NCBI RefSeq assembly: GCF_011769525.1
Contig: NZ_CP050440.1
Coordinates: forward strand, 5,705,501-5,769,500
Origin: Tolypothrix sp. PCC 7910
Lineage (GTDB): Bacteria; Cyanobacteriota; Cyanobacteriia; Cyanobacteriales; Nostocaceae
Direction of reading: 5' to 3'
DNA length: 64,000 nt
In this document: in pieces, positions 46,524 through 54,589 of the stretch
How the letters are laid out: every line of letters begins with the position of its first letter
How positions within the stretch are numbered: the first letter of the stretch is position 1
Position numbers and translations under genes: made by a program
The notes under the pieces: model-generated
Database searches by the model: none
What the model saw: only the letters and a program-made list of their open reading frames with translations
What the model was told of the DNA's origin: nothing

Positions 46524-47222
46524 TTACACTAAACCAAGCAACTTAGCGGTTTCTTTTGTTTGTTCTAGGGATGCTGTAATTAATTGTTCGCCTACTTTTT
46601 GTACTTGCTGAACTAACGCCTCACCAGCATTCTCTGGTGAGCCAACATTAAACGGTGGTGCGGGATTATACTCAAGCAATAGCTGAATGAGTTTAGCTGT
46701 GTCTTCACCGCACAGATGAGCAGCAATTACCAATCCAAAATCAATCCCAGCAGTTACACCACCGCCTGTAATGCGGTTGCGGTCAATTACTACTCTTTCA
46801 TTAACTACCTCAACCCCCAAAAGCGCTAACTGATCGCGAAACGCCCAATGAGAAGTAGCGCGATAGCCTTGCAGCAATCCAGCCGCAGCCAAAATTAAGG
46901 AGCCAGTACAAACTGATGTGATATATTTTGCTGTCTTTCCTTGATTTTGCAGAAATTTCAAAACTTCCGCATCTCTCATCATTTCCACCTGTCCAGGCCC
47001 GCCTGGTACACATATAACATCCAACTGTGGAGAGTCAGCAAAAGTAGTAGTAGGCAAAATCGTCAAATTATCGCTGCTAGTGACTGGCTCTAGATTTTTC
47101 CATATGCAATAAACTTTACTATTTGGCAAAAAACTAAAGACTTGTTGCGGCCCAGTGATATCTAATTGCGTCATGCCAGGATAAATCACTAGACCAATGT
47201 TGTACTCTGCTGCATTACTCAT
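46524..47222 (-). CDS. DJ-1/PfpI family protein (isonitrile hydratase-like)
   Basis: 232 residues with the glutamine-amidotransferase-like fold. The nucleophile elbow is ITSVCTGSLILAAAGLL (Cys105), with DVICVPGGPGQ (68-78) and the ATSHWAFRDQLALLG segment that follows it. The N-terminus IGLVIYPGMTQLDITGPQQVF is typical of InhA/isonitrile-hydratase-like members. There is no AraC DNA-binding domain. The substrate is unknown. It lies between the two GAF-LuxR genes and is divergent from the second with 103 bp between starts, so it may be controlled by that regulator. Confidence 0.9.
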   Translation of the reverse strand: MSNAAEYNIGLVIYPGMTQLDITGPQQVFSFLPNSKVYCIWKNLEPVTSSDNLTILPTTTFADSPQLDVICVPGGPGQVEMMRDAEVLKFLQNQGKTAKYITSVCTGSLILAAAGLLQGYRATSHWAFRDQLALLGVEVVNERVVIDRNRITGGGVTAGIDFGLVIAAHLCGEDTAKLIQLLLEYNPAPPFNVGSPENAGEALVQQVQKVGEQLITASLEQTKETAKLLGLV

Positions 47223-47291
47223 AATTTTGATTTCTCTATACTTTCGTGTTGGAATTCACTGCTAGAGTAAGATTGATTACTTAGCTGTGCC

Positions 47292-47311
47292 TAGTCCTCG
47301 ATCGAGTACAC
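47292..47311. promoter_or_regulatory. Operator-like site in front of GAF-LuxR gene 2
   Basis: TAGTCCTCGATCGAGTACAC contains the perfect ten-base palindrome CTCGATCGAG. It matches 45796-45815 at both flanks (TAGTCC and GTACAC). It ends 14 bases before the ATG. Confidence 0.5.
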
Positions 47312-47325
47312 TTTGTTGAGAGAAA

Positions 47326-48039
47326 ATGGCTAATTTGCAAAGTTTATTTCATGCGATCGCATCCGCCAATGATGAACGTAAATTGCGGCTAGCTTTAATG
47401 GATAATGTTGGAGAGCATTTTGGCGTACAGCGTTGGGGTATTTACCTTACCGATGAGCAATCTCGGCTAGCTAGTGTTGATGTTTCTGGTGTTCCTGAAT
47501 CCTTATTAGAGCGCTATGAGCAAGTAGGTAGAGCCGTAGATCCAGTCATGCGCTACGTTGTTGAACGTCACGCACCAGCCCATGAAGAATTAGTCTTACC
47601 CCCTGGTGGTTGGAAGCAATGCGATTTATATCAGAATTGTTGCGCCTACTACGACCATGAACACATCATGACAGGCCCCATCGTCGGTGCTGGTCAACTA
47701 ATTGGTACAGTTCACTTTGCCCGTATTGGTCATACGCCTGCTTTTAGCAGCGATCATCTTGCTGATTTAAGTGCCTTATGTCTTCATCTATCGGCTTGTT
47801 TGGCAATGGTAAAGCGATCGCCACAACAATTCAATTCACCGCTAGCGCATCGCCTCACCCCCCGCGAACGGCAAATAGTTGAATTAGTAGCACAAGGCTT
47901 AACTAACGCTGAAATTGGCGCAAAACTTTGGATTACAGAAAATTCAGTTAAGCAAGCCCTCAAAAGAATATTTCGCAAATTAGAGGTTGTAAACCGTGCC
48001 GAAATGGTAGCGCGCTCTCAAAATATGTTAACTGCATAG
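47326..48039 (+). CDS. GAF-LuxR transcription regulator, paralogue 2
   Basis: 237 residues with the same layout as the gene at 45818: a GAF-type domain (GEHFGVQRWGIYLTDEQS, EHIMTGPIVGAGQLIGTVHFAR, LADLSALCLHLSA) and a LuxR helix-turn-helix (LTPRERQIVELVAQGLTNAE, IGAKLWITENSVKQALKRIFRKLEV). It carries about 15 extra residues in the GAF loop (VGRAVDPVMRYVVER region and KQCDLYQNCCAYYDHE, with a Cys-Cys pair that the paralogue lacks). The added cysteines could make its sensing different. It is followed after three bases by the nuclease-like gene, so the two are probably one operon. Confidence 0.9.
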   Translation: MANLQSLFHAIASANDERKLRLALMDNVGEHFGVQRWGIYLTDEQSRLASVDVSGVPESLLERYEQVGRAVDPVMRYVVERHAPAHEELVLPPGGWKQCDLYQNCCAYYDHEHIMTGPIVGAGQLIGTVHFARIGHTPAFSSDHLADLSALCLHLSACLAMVKRSPQQFNSPLAHRLTPRERQIVELVAQGLTNAEIGAKLWITENSVKQALKRIFRKLEVVNRAEMVARSQNMLTA

Positions 48040-48042
48040 AAA

Positions 48043-48693
48043 ATGGATGCTTTTATGAGCCGTCCGCGTATTCTGCAACCAGATACAAGTTATATATTAA
48101 GTGATTATTTTGAATTGCCCTATGCACCAGCTGACATCCTTGCAGAATTTAATTGTACTTATGAACGTAAGCGGCTGGAGTTACCAAAATATGCAGGTGA
48201 ACTTAAGTGTTTAGATTTTTTGAGTCGTTACTTGCCAAGAAATTTAGCCTATGTTAACCCCATCAGCGAAATGGCAAGAAGAGAGGTATTAATTGCCCCT
48301 ATATTATTAGAAATTTGTGCCGAAACTCAAACCCAATTAAATATTGAATATCCGATAAATATTAACGAGCAGCTAAAAGGTAGCTTTGATTATTACATCA
48401 ATAGTAATAGTCATACAGGAATGCTAGTAGTTGAAGCTAAACAATCAGATTTAGGTCGGGGATTTACGCAATTAGCAGTAGAATTAATTGCCCTTGACCA
48501 GTGGATACAATCAGAAACAACCCTGCTTTATGGCGCTGTTACTACAGGAGAAGATTGGCGATTTGGTATATTTAACCGTCAACAAAAATTAATTTCTCAA
48601 GACTTAAAACTTTATCGCGTTCCTGAAGAATTAGAGGAATTATTACGCGTTATTGTAGGAATTATTGTTACACCTACTGAAGATAGGGCGTAG
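48043..48693 (+). CDS. PD-(D/E)XK nuclease-like protein
   Basis: 216 residues. A conserved-looking core has GSFDYYI (Asp116), LVVEAKQSD (Glu131, Lys133) and RGFTQLAVELIALDQW (Gln143, Glu147). That is the order and spacing of the type I restriction HsdR-N/PD-(D/E)XK nuclease fold, so the metal-binding residues appear present. N-terminal 70 residues are unassigned. There is no methylase or helicase nearby, so a restriction role is not supported. It starts three bases after the stop of GAF-LuxR paralogue 2, suggesting co-transcription. It could be a housekeeping nuclease-fold protein or a defence-type effector. Confidence 0.65.
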   Translation: MDAFMSRPRILQPDTSYILSDYFELPYAPADILAEFNCTYERKRLELPKYAGELKCLDFLSRYLPRNLAYVNPISEMARREVLIAPILLEICAETQTQLNIEYPININEQLKGSFDYYINSNSHTGMLVVEAKQSDLGRGFTQLAVELIALDQWIQSETTLLYGAVTTGEDWRFGIFNRQQKLISQDLKLYRVPEELEELLRVIVGIIVTPTEDRA

Positions 48694-48740
48694 GGTATTT
48701 TAATATAATCCTACACCCAATAGCTAACAACAGAAAGGTA

Positions 48741-49220
48741 TTAAGACCTTTGTGCTACACTTACGCCTTCAACCTTCGCAGGTATGATGATGCCATAGTA
48801 AATGGCTGCGATCGCAGCTAGAGCATTTACCCAAACATTATTACCAAAAAGTGGCATGAAACCAAATGAGGTTTTAGCAAATGGTAATAATCCCATGATT
48901 GCCAAGACAATATAAGCTATTGCAAAACCACGATTGAAAATCCGGGAACTGTGAGCACTGATAAAAGAAGCAATCCCCCATAAACCTACGCCACAACGCA
49001 CTATATTATGCAAGAAATTAGTAGGAAATAGTCCAAATATATAGCCAAATCCCGCAGAATACGCGTTAGTAGATTCATCAAGTGGGATATAAGACATGTG
49101 AGTTCCTGGTATTGAAACTAATGCTGGGATAAATCCAGCTAAACCTAACAGCAAATAGATAATTCCAATACCCAAAGCACAGTAACGCTCTGCCATTTTT
49201 GCCGCATTGATGTTTTCCAT
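48741..49220 (-). CDS. DUF4383 membrane protein
   Basis: 159 residues with four predicted membrane helices. MAERYCALGIGIIYLLLGLAGF, YIFGLFPTNFLHNIVRCGVGLWGI, FAIAYIVLAIMGLLPF and the final NVWVNALAAIAAIYYGI match the DUF4383 pattern, in which FPVNxxHNxVHLxxG-like sequence connects helices 1 and 2. Function unknown. The ATG at 49220 is chosen; GGAGG lies 11 bases upstream, within a frame extended by a TTG at 49238. Convergent with the nuclease-like gene. Confidence 0.85.
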   Translation of the reverse strand: MENINAAKMAERYCALGIGIIYLLLGLAGFIPALVSIPGTHMSYIPLDESTNAYSAGFGYIFGLFPTNFLHNIVRCGVGLWGIASFISAHSSRIFNRGFAIAYIVLAIMGLLPFAKTSFGFMPLFGNNVWVNALAAIAAIYYGIIIPAKVEGVSVAQRS

Positions 49221-49783
49221 ATTCTCTTTTACCTCCAATTCCTGAAATTCTTCACAGAATCCTATCTGTTAATGCAATATCACTCAGCCAACTGAATTAA
49301 GAACAGTAATGGTAGTTCTATTAATTCCCGTTGGTTTGCAATATATAACACTTACTATTCAACTTATATTTTGTGAGGTTCACTCTATCGAAAGGAGGGA
49401 TTAAAATTAGAGATTAGAGTATTTACTTGTTATCAATAGTTATACTAATTTAAAAAAAAGAAGGTGACAAATTGTAGGGTCACGGCAATGCCGTGCCCTC
49501 TAGAATATATTGATGTATCGCTAACATCGTCTGATTTGGTATTATATAAAATTTAGCTGTTACTTAGACTACTATAATTGTGAAATAGCACTCACATTCT
49601 CAAGGCTAAAATTCCTAAAATTTACTCTATCTCAGGAATTAAATATTTACAGATACTAACTTTAAATAAATAGTGTTGTTTGAGATTTATGGAACTGTTT
49701 AATGGTAAATATTGTAAATTCAAAATCTAAAATCCAAAATTAAATCCCCTCTCCTAAAAATAGAAGAGGGGATAAAGGTGAGA
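49221..49783 (-). other. Gene-free interval with palindrome and terminator
   Basis: It contains CACGGCAATGCCGTG (49481-49495, 7-1-7 palindrome flanked by TAGGGT and CCCTC), TCTAAAATCC-type repeats (49718-49740) and a terminator hairpin at 49744-49773. No gene seen. Confidence 0.5.
49744..49773 (-). terminator. Intrinsic terminator after the Ycf45-like gene
   Basis: On the minus strand ATCCCCTCT and AGAGGGGAT form a nine-base stem with a 12-base loop, followed by TTAATTTT. It lies ten bases after the stop codon. Confidence 0.75.
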
Positions 49784-51520
49784 TTATGCCGGATAAATCC
49801 TTAAGCGGCGATTTGGTTCTTCACCAAAACTATGAGACTTGAGCCGATAATGTTCTACCAACTCATGTTGCATTTTGCGTACTTGGGGAGAACGAGGCAA
49901 TAACTCAACTGGTTGTCCTTTGGGAATAACTATCTGCTCTACCGCAAGTCTAGCTTCTTCCAAGGCATCCATTTCGTCATCGCTACCACTGTGCAATAAA
50001 AGTTGCAGTTCTCGATCATCAGCGATTTCTGGATCGTCAATGTTCAGCAACCGCCGTAACGCACGAGTAATTTGTGGTATGGTGCTGGACTTAATCATGT
50101 GGATGGGCACATGACGCGCTTTGGCCATTTGCCTTAATTTGGCGTGGTTTTTGACGTGCGATCGCAGTGCCAAAATTGCATCAGCGCTATCGATATCTTT
50201 GGTCAATACCACAGGCAAAGTGAGTACGCTAATTACCTGCTCTAGTTGATGACGACTAACACCGTATGGGTAAACGTGCAGTGGCAAATCTTCGCCATTT
50301 GGCCCTGGTTGCCTGCTAGCGCTCAAATCAACAGCCTCGGAGTAATTAAAAGACTCATCCAGCAAGCGCTCAAACTCGCTGCGTCCTGTAACTCTCTCCC
50401 GTTCTACAGATAGGGGCGGTAAGGCTACCATCTGTCCCGATGAACGCCAGCCGTTAGATGTGCGTGAGCTAGCAAAGGAGTCTTCTGCACTGGCTTGCTG
50501 TCCACCACGACCATTGACTACCGATAGCTGACGAGTAATTGCGACTTTGCCTTGTTCGTCAACTGTTCTAGTTTGTGGGCTAGGCTGGCGACCCCTGAGA
50601 AGAGTATCTACTGTATCAGCAACACTTTCGTGTACTACCCAGCGTTGCCGTTCTAACATTTCCACAGCAATCTCAAAGGTAGGAGGGGCTTTGCGTTCTA
50701 AAACAGTCTTTTGACTGCCCCGTCTTCTAGCTTCGTCATCTCCTAATGTCACCGCTTGGATACCCCCCACTAAATCAGACAGGGTGGGGTTTTTAATCAG
50801 GTTTTCTATTTGGTTGCCATGAGCAGTACCTACCAGTTGTACACCTCGTTCTGCAATGGTACGAGCTGCCAAGGCTTCCAACTCTGTGCCAATTTCATCA
50901 ATAACGATGACTTCTGGCATATGGTTTTCTACTGCTTCAATCATGACTTGATGCTGAAGCTCTGGATGAGCCACTTGCATCCGTCTGGCGCGACCAATAG
51001 CGGGGTGGGCAACATCTCCATCCCCAGCAATTTCATTGGAGGTGTCGATAATTACCACTCGTTTATTGAGTTCATCTGCCAAAACACGGGCAATTTCCCG
51101 TAAGGCAGTGGTTTTACCGACCCCTGGTCGCCCCAGCATCAGAATCGATTTACCAGTTTCTACCAAATCACGAATCATACCAATGGTGCCGAATACAGCT
51201 CGACCCACGCGACAGGTCAAGCCAATAATCTTGCCAGTACGATTGCGAATGGCGCTGATCCGGTGCAAAGTTTGCTCAATTCCTGCCCGATTATCTCCGC
51301 CAAAGGTTCCAACTCGCTGAATGCAATCATCTATTTGTTCTTGAGTGACAGGCTTTTCGCTCAGATACTCAGCTTGATTAGGAAAGCGAGCCTCTGGGCG
51401 ACGGCCCAGATCCAAGACCACTTCTACTAAACTATCTTTTTTGGGATGATTCTCTAGTACTTGTCGCAGGTCTTGGGGCAAAATGTCTAACAACTTTTGG
51501 AGATCGTCTGTAATCGTCAT
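49784..51520 (-). CDS. Ycf45-like AAA ATPase with R3H domain
   Basis: 578 residues. The ATPase domain (about 75-320) has Walker A LMLGRPGVGKTTAL (130-138), the strand RVVIIDTSNEIAGDGD, and Walker B EVIVIDEIGTELEA (204-210). It resembles SpoIIIAA and the chloroplast-encoded Ycf45. The middle (330-420) is low-complexity and probably disordered. A second conserved region (about 425-500) precedes a C-terminal R3H motif (HELVEHYRLKSHSFGEE, ending RRLRIYPA), which binds single-stranded nucleic acid. Role unknown; nucleic-acid or ribonucleoprotein ATPase is inferred. 41 bp separates it from ldpA upstream on the same strand, so the two are likely an operon. Confidence 0.9.
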   Translation of the reverse strand: MTITDDLQKLLDILPQDLRQVLENHPKKDSLVEVVLDLGRRPEARFPNQAEYLSEKPVTQEQIDDCIQRVGTFGGDNRAGIEQTLHRISAIRNRTGKIIGLTCRVGRAVFGTIGMIRDLVETGKSILMLGRPGVGKTTALREIARVLADELNKRVVIIDTSNEIAGDGDVAHPAIGRARRMQVAHPELQHQVMIEAVENHMPEVIVIDEIGTELEALAARTIAERGVQLVGTAHGNQIENLIKNPTLSDLVGGIQAVTLGDDEARRRGSQKTVLERKAPPTFEIAVEMLERQRWVVHESVADTVDTLLRGRQPSPQTRTVDEQGKVAITRQLSVVNGRGGQQASAEDSFASSRTSNGWRSSGQMVALPPLSVERERVTGRSEFERLLDESFNYSEAVDLSASRQPGPNGEDLPLHVYPYGVSRHQLEQVISVLTLPVVLTKDIDSADAILALRSHVKNHAKLRQMAKARHVPIHMIKSSTIPQITRALRRLLNIDDPEIADDRELQLLLHSGSDDEMDALEEARLAVEQIVIPKGQPVELLPRSPQVRKMQHELVEHYRLKSHSFGEEPNRRLRIYPA

Positions 51521-51561
51521 GCTTTACTATGGTGACGTTTTTAGAGATAACGAACGAGCGG

Positions 51562-52770
51562 TTAGCGCTCCTGTTGTGACTTGAGCTGGGAAACGAGAGA
51601 ATGGGCAAGCTCTACAGCCCGCCAGAGTAATACATCGTCTTCTTCTAGGCGGACAGTTGCCTTAACACTAGTTTGACTCACCTCCTTATTTTCTAACTGT
51701 TCCAAAATTGGTGACAGCAGTACACGGGCGTAACTACCATAAGCCACCCCAGAAATTTTGGATTTTGGATTTTGCGGAAAGTTGCCAGGAGGGTTTCCCT
51801 CCGTAGCAAACTTTCCAAGACGGATTTTGGATTTTAATTTGAAATCTTCCAATCCAAAATCTAAAATCGGCAATCTAAAATCGTTTAGCAGTTCCATTGC
51901 CTTCAACTTGGCAACAGTGTAGCTATTTGTACCGCCTGCTAACTGCACATATCCTGGTAACTTAGCTGCCAAAACTTTTTGTCCTAATTTCACCGCCGCT
52001 AAAGTCGTACCATCTCCTATATCTCCACTCATTGGCCGACCATCAGTTTGCCAAATTAAGGCATGGGGACGCGGGTGCATTAGGTCATATATCGCTTTAA
52101 GGTAATCAATCATGCCTTCGCCGTCGGGACAGCTGATCGCTACTAACTTTAATTGCTCAACCCAAGGTGAAATTGCTTGCCATAGTCGTTGAAATTCGGC
52201 TAACCGTCCTACTTGTGTATGAATTTCTACGGCATCTACTCCTGTTGACATTACTAGTGGTGCGATCGCTCCCGGCGTTGTCATATATGAGCTTGTATAA
52301 ATTATATCATAAGGACAGACAGGTATGCAACGACCGCAGCCATAGCATTTTTGAGATACCACACCTGAGTAGTTATCTTTTATATTGTTAAATACAATTG
52401 CTTGAGCCGGACAAATCCTTTCACAGGGTCTAGGGCAATCTTGGGGACACTCAGTAGGATTAAACTCTGCCTTACGAAAATGGGGGTCTTCGCCGTCATT
52501 CAGGCTAACCATCAAAAATGGTAAGTTTTCTTGGGACTTAAAGCCTCGCTTCTGAGCATCGCCAGATAGAGTCCTGGCTACTTGCAACGCTTCTTGCGCT
52601 GCGGCAATCACCGCTGGATCAGCTGCCACATCTATACAGTCAGCGCCCGCCAATGTGTAGGCTAATGTTAAACTTCTGACCGCAGGTAGATGCTGGAAAC
52701 TGGCTCCACAAATGAGCTTGAACCAGCGACCTTCTTTGAGAGATTGTAAAGGGGCAAACAGATCAGTCAC
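51562..52770 (-). CDS. ldpA: LdpA, iron-sulfur circadian clock input protein, with internal repeat insertion
   Basis: 402 residues. LdpA modulates circadian period in response to light/redox in Synechococcus. The N-terminus SLKEGRWFKLICGASFQHLP and the central cysteines (CPQDCPRPCERICP and CYGCGRCIPVCP) provide two [4Fe-4S]-type clusters. The later TGVDAVEIHTQVGRL and AGGTNSYTVAKL segments agree with the family. Residues about 296-339 (LPILDFGLEDFKLKSKI and a Gly/Pro-rich stretch) are encoded by intergenic-type repeat DNA inserted in frame, just before the conserved GVAYGSYAR. The C-terminus beyond it is normal, so the protein is probably still made. Upstream of the ycf45-like gene on the same strand. 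Confidence 0.92.
   Translation of the reverse strand: MTDLFAPLQSLKEGRWFKLICGASFQHLPAVRSLTLAYTLAGADCIDVAADPAVIAAAQEALQVARTLSGDAQKRGFKSQENLPFLMVSLNDGEDPHFRKAEFNPTECPQDCPRPCERICPAQAIVFNNIKDNYSGVVSQKCYGCGRCIPVCPYDIIYTSSYMTTPGAIAPLVMSTGVDAVEIHTQVGRLAEFQRLWQAISPWVEQLKLVAISCPDGEGMIDYLKAIYDLMHPRPHALIWQTDGRPMSGDIGDGTTLAAVKLGQKVLAAKLPGYVQLAGGTNSYTVAKLKAMELLNDFRLPILDFGLEDFKLKSKIRLGKFATEGNPPGNFPQNPKSKISGVAYGSYARVLLSPILEQLENKEVSQTSVKATVRLEEDDVLLWRAVELAHSLVSQLKSQQER
51755..51883. repeat. Repeat insertion inside ldpA
   Basis: Several TTTTGGA/TCCAAAATC units, the type otherwise found between genes here, flank a 41-bp hairpin (51776-51816: GGAAAGTTGC at the left, GCAAACTTTCC at the right, with an inner GGAGGGTTTCCCTCC). 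The whole segment is about 129 bp (43 codons), which preserves the reading frame. Confidence 0.8.
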
Positions 52771-52942
52771 ACTTCTATTATGCTTTTATAGGACTAAAAA
52801 ATGTAGTCCCTTATAGGTAAAAAGTCGCGATTTCTTTATATTTACTTCTGAGGGAGGATTGGGGGTTGGGGATAGGGCAATGGGTAAGCAGAGGAAGTAA
52901 AGAAACAATAACCAATGCTAAACACCAAACACTAAACCCTGA

Positions 52943-54283
52943 TTACAAATATTCTGGTTGTTCCATAGGAATTTCAATCACAAATTCTGCCCCTGCTCCT
53001 AGGGATGAGAAACAAGCTATCTTGCCTCGATGCTTTTGCACTACGATCTGATAGCTAATTGACAACCCTAGTCCGCTACCTTGACCTACAGGTTTTGTAG
53101 TAAAAAATGGATTAAATAGGCTCGATTGCAACGACTCTTCTATTCCTAGACCATTATCTGCGATCGCAATCTTGACTGTATTTGCCTCTGTTAACTGTGT
53201 ACGAATGTGAATTTGGGGAGTTTGAGTTAGCAAAGAGGTGTTATGGCAATGCTCATTTTCTTGATTCTCTCTGGTTTGATTATTAATCGCTGACTGATCT
53301 AATGCATCAATGGCATTATTCAGCAAATGCATAAAGACTTGATTTAGTTCGCTGGCATAGCAGGTAACTAAAGGTAAGCTTCCGTACTCTTTTAGTATAG
53401 CAATTGCCGGACGATGTGTTGTTTCCCGGAGCCGATGTTGTAGCATGACTAAAGTGCTATCAATGCCTTCATGAATATTGACTTGCTTCATCAGCGCTTC
53501 GTCATGCCTGGAGAAGTTTTGTAGAGCTAGCACTATTTCTCGGATACGATCTGCACCTCTGTACATAGCACCCATCAAAGTTTGCAGATCCTTAGTAACA
53601 AAATTTAAATCTACTTCTTTAACTACTTTCTCTATCTTTGCTGTGGGCTGGGGATATTCTTGTTGATATACTGAAATTACATTTACTAAATCTTGTATAT
53701 ATTCTCCAGCATATTCAAGATTACCATAGATAAAACTAATGGGATTATTAACTTCATGGGCAATGCCAGCTACTAATTGCCCTAGTGCTACCATCTTTTC
53801 ATTTTGAATTTGCTGGACTTGAGCAGCTTTTAAACTATCAAGAGCATCTTGTAGTAAATTATTTTTTTCTTGAATCTGGATTTGAAACAATCGTAAATTA
53901 ATTTGATTTTCTATTCTGGATATAACTTCTGCACCATGAAATGGTTTGGTAATATAATCAACGCCTCCAACATCAAAAGCTTTGACTTTATCTAAGACAT
54001 CATCAAGGGCACTAATAAAGATGACTGGCACTTCAGCAGTCACGCGATCGCTTTTCAGTTCCTTACAAACTTGATATCCATCCATCTCAGGCATATTAAT
54101 ATCAAGTAGAATTACATCTGGCAAAACGACTCGACAAGCTGTCAGTGCCATCTTGCCATTCAAAGCTTTGCGGACTTCATAGCCTTGAGATGTTAACATT
54201 GCTGATAACAGCCGCAAGTTATTTGGGGTATCATCCACCACCAAAATATTGCCTTTATGATTGTTTTTGTGATTTAAATTCAT
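52943..54283 (-). CDS. Response regulator-histidine kinase hybrid
   Basis: 446 residues. An N-terminal receiver domain (about 12-130) has NILVVDDTPNNLRLL, phospho-acceptor Asp61 in LLDINMPEMDGY, and Lys113 (TKPF). A coiled linker (131-165) is followed by a HisKA-type dimerisation helix with GIAHEVNNP (His176) and a HATPase domain with LLNNAIDAL (N box), IADNGLGIEESLQSSLFNPFFTTKP and GSGLGLSI. The receiver-first layout means its kinase activity is probably controlled by phosphorylation from another kinase. No membrane segment. No partner gene adjacent. Confidence 0.93.
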   Translation of the reverse strand: MNLNHKNNHKGNILVVDDTPNNLRLLSAMLTSQGYEVRKALNGKMALTACRVVLPDVILLDINMPEMDGYQVCKELKSDRVTAEVPVIFISALDDVLDKVKAFDVGGVDYITKPFHGAEVISRIENQINLRLFQIQIQEKNNLLQDALDSLKAAQVQQIQNEKMVALGQLVAGIAHEVNNPISFIYGNLEYAGEYIQDLVNVISVYQQEYPQPTAKIEKVVKEVDLNFVTKDLQTLMGAMYRGADRIREIVLALQNFSRHDEALMKQVNIHEGIDSTLVMLQHRLRETTHRPAIAILKEYGSLPLVTCYASELNQVFMHLLNNAIDALDQSAINNQTRENQENEHCHNTSLLTQTPQIHIRTQLTEANTVKIAIADNGLGIEESLQSSLFNPFFTTKPVGQGSGLGLSISYQIVVQKHRGKIACFSSLGAGAEFVIEIPMEQPEYL

Positions 54284-54307
54284 TTTTAACTAAACTTTGT
54301 CTTGAAA

Positions 54308-54448
54308 ATGGGTATAGGGCATAAAGCATAAGGCATGGGACATAGGAAAGACAGATTTTCATACTTGGTTGTACCAAAACCTGGCGTGAATAGCTGTCTT
54401 GAAAATAGGGGCTAGCACCGCTGTGCGGAAGTCAAAAGTCAAAAGTCA
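54308..54448. repeat. Short tandem repeats upstream of the response-regulator kinase
   Basis: GGCATAA/GGGCATA units, followed after a gap by three AAGTCAA units, directly upstream of the kinase gene start. Confidence 0.65.
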
Positions 54449-54534
54449 AAAGGATTGTATTCCGGGCTTTTATAACATTTCAAATAGTCTGTTTCTCTTA
54501 CAAAGTTTGGCAAGACGGAAACCGACACCACCAA

Positions 54535-54589
54535 CGCCAGTTGCTTAAAGGCGGGGAACCCGTCACACAGACTGGCTCAACTTTGCGCT
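54535..54589 (-). repeat. Dispersed palindromic repeat, family A copy 2
   Basis: The reverse complement begins AGCGCAAAGTTGAGCCAGTC and ends AACTGGCG, matching 4176-4230 with only a few substitutions and small indels. Its core is CGGGTTCCCCG. Confidence 0.75.

Noticed and set aside
48043-48693. Restriction-modification system
   Set aside because: Only a nuclease-like domain is present; no methyltransferase, specificity subunit or helicase is encoded nearby.
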